Assembly: GCA_020746105.1 (NCBI GenBank)
Contig: CM036621.1
Span: forward strand, 50,378,264-50,442,263
DNA length: 64,000 nt
Direction of reading: 5' to 3'
From: Trogon surrucura
Lineage: Eukaryota > Chordata > Aves > Trogoniformes > Trogonidae
Below the pieces are notes generated by a model, which had not been told where the DNA came from, did not search any database, and saw nothing but the letters and a program-made list of their open reading frames with translations. Position 1 is the stretch's first letter. The number at the start of each line of letters is the position of its first letter. Position numbers and translations under genes: made by a program. This document shows, in pieces, positions 63,521 to 64,000 of this stretch.

Positions 63521-64000
63521 ATGTGTTACCTGCCTGTGCCAGTCAGATTTGTACTCTTTTATTTATAGATGGCAGGATTCAACAAATTTTGGTCTTTTAC
63601 TGGGTGAGGTTTCATTCATTGGAAGGACTGTTTTGCTTTAGTTTGTTTCACTTTAAGCTTAAGAGGATGAGAAGCTAAGTGCTTCGTGGCTCCAGAGCCA
63701 GGCACTGCATCTGCTCAGTGAAGAGCATTGCATCTCCTGGACAGCAGAAATGGGCTGAGGAGGCATTTCGTACAGCGAGCTGAGTGATCTAACGAGGGTT
63801 GCACAGAGGAAATCACTGTGCCAGCATTACAAAGGAAAGCAGCTCTTAGATCCCAGACGACTCCTCAAGGCAAGCTTGAGGTGGTCCCCATGCCTCACTT
63901 CTGAACCCTTTCTTCCTCTGCTGTACCTTGTTATTCCGTGCCGCTTCACCATGATTTGGGGAGGAGATTATTCCCTCCCTCTGTGCGGGAAAGACTTTCA
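63521..64000 (+). other. ERBB4 intron 3, right edge; no gene seen
   Basis: The sequence following the CR1 copy has no recognised feature. The intron continues beyond the window. Confidence 0.6.

Noticed and set aside
63210-63641. 143-codon plus-strand open frame
   Set aside because: Its first part is antisense to a CR1 3' fragment and the translation has no known homology.
1-64000. CRISPR array, bacterial operon, prophage or endogenous retrovirus
   Set aside because: No regularly spaced repeats, no dense same-strand genes, no gag/pol/env-like frames and no long terminal repeats are seen.

Overview
The window is vertebrate intronic DNA, and almost certainly from a bird. It lacks prokaryotic gene density, has no long open reading frame with recognisable homology, and averages AT-rich. 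It carries avian-type CR1 LINE 3' ends, including one that still encodes the C-terminal reverse-transcriptase region, and a tRNA-Ile-headed SINE with a CR1-like tail. That SINE type is, to my knowledge, described from songbirds (TguSINE1-like), so a passerine or relative is possible but not proven.

Only one genuine coding exon is recognised: 8516-8702 on the + strand. It is 187 bp, flanked by good splice sites, and encodes 62 residues of the first extracellular L domain of ERBB4 (HER4), a neuregulin receptor tyrosine kinase. By the human gene structure it corresponds to exon 3. Bases 1-8515 are therefore the 3' part of intron 2, and 8703-64000 is at least 55 kb of intron 3. I found no exon 4, so intron 3 runs off the right edge.

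Layout. 1-8515: intron 2, with a small CpG-rich patch carrying two YY1-like motifs (about 4255-4430) and two short perfect tandem duplications. 8703-25260: intron 3, with relics of very old amniote repeats, a 0.7-kb GC-rich patch (13.3-14.0 kb) and G-quadruplex motifs. 25268-25426: a nearly perfect fold-back with about 71-bp arms. 26-40 kb: mostly unique AT-rich sequence, some looking constrained, plus weak CR1-like relics. 40.2 kb: the SINE. 43.3 kb: a MIR-like SINE relic. 52.4 and 57.0 kb: two segments with strong splice-like signals and an open frame (cryptic or unannotated exon candidates), the second about 100 bp downstream of a textbook G-quadruplex motif. 58.4-59.1 and 63.1-63.5 kb: CR1 copies on the minus strand.

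I see no operon, CRISPR array, functional RNA gene, endogenous retrovirus or nested protein-coding gene, and no clearly new biological system. The items most worth checking are the fold-back hairpin, the two candidate exons, the G-quadruplex next to one of them, and the amino-acid changes in the ERBB4 exon. Names of repeat families are from memory and need a repeat-library search.
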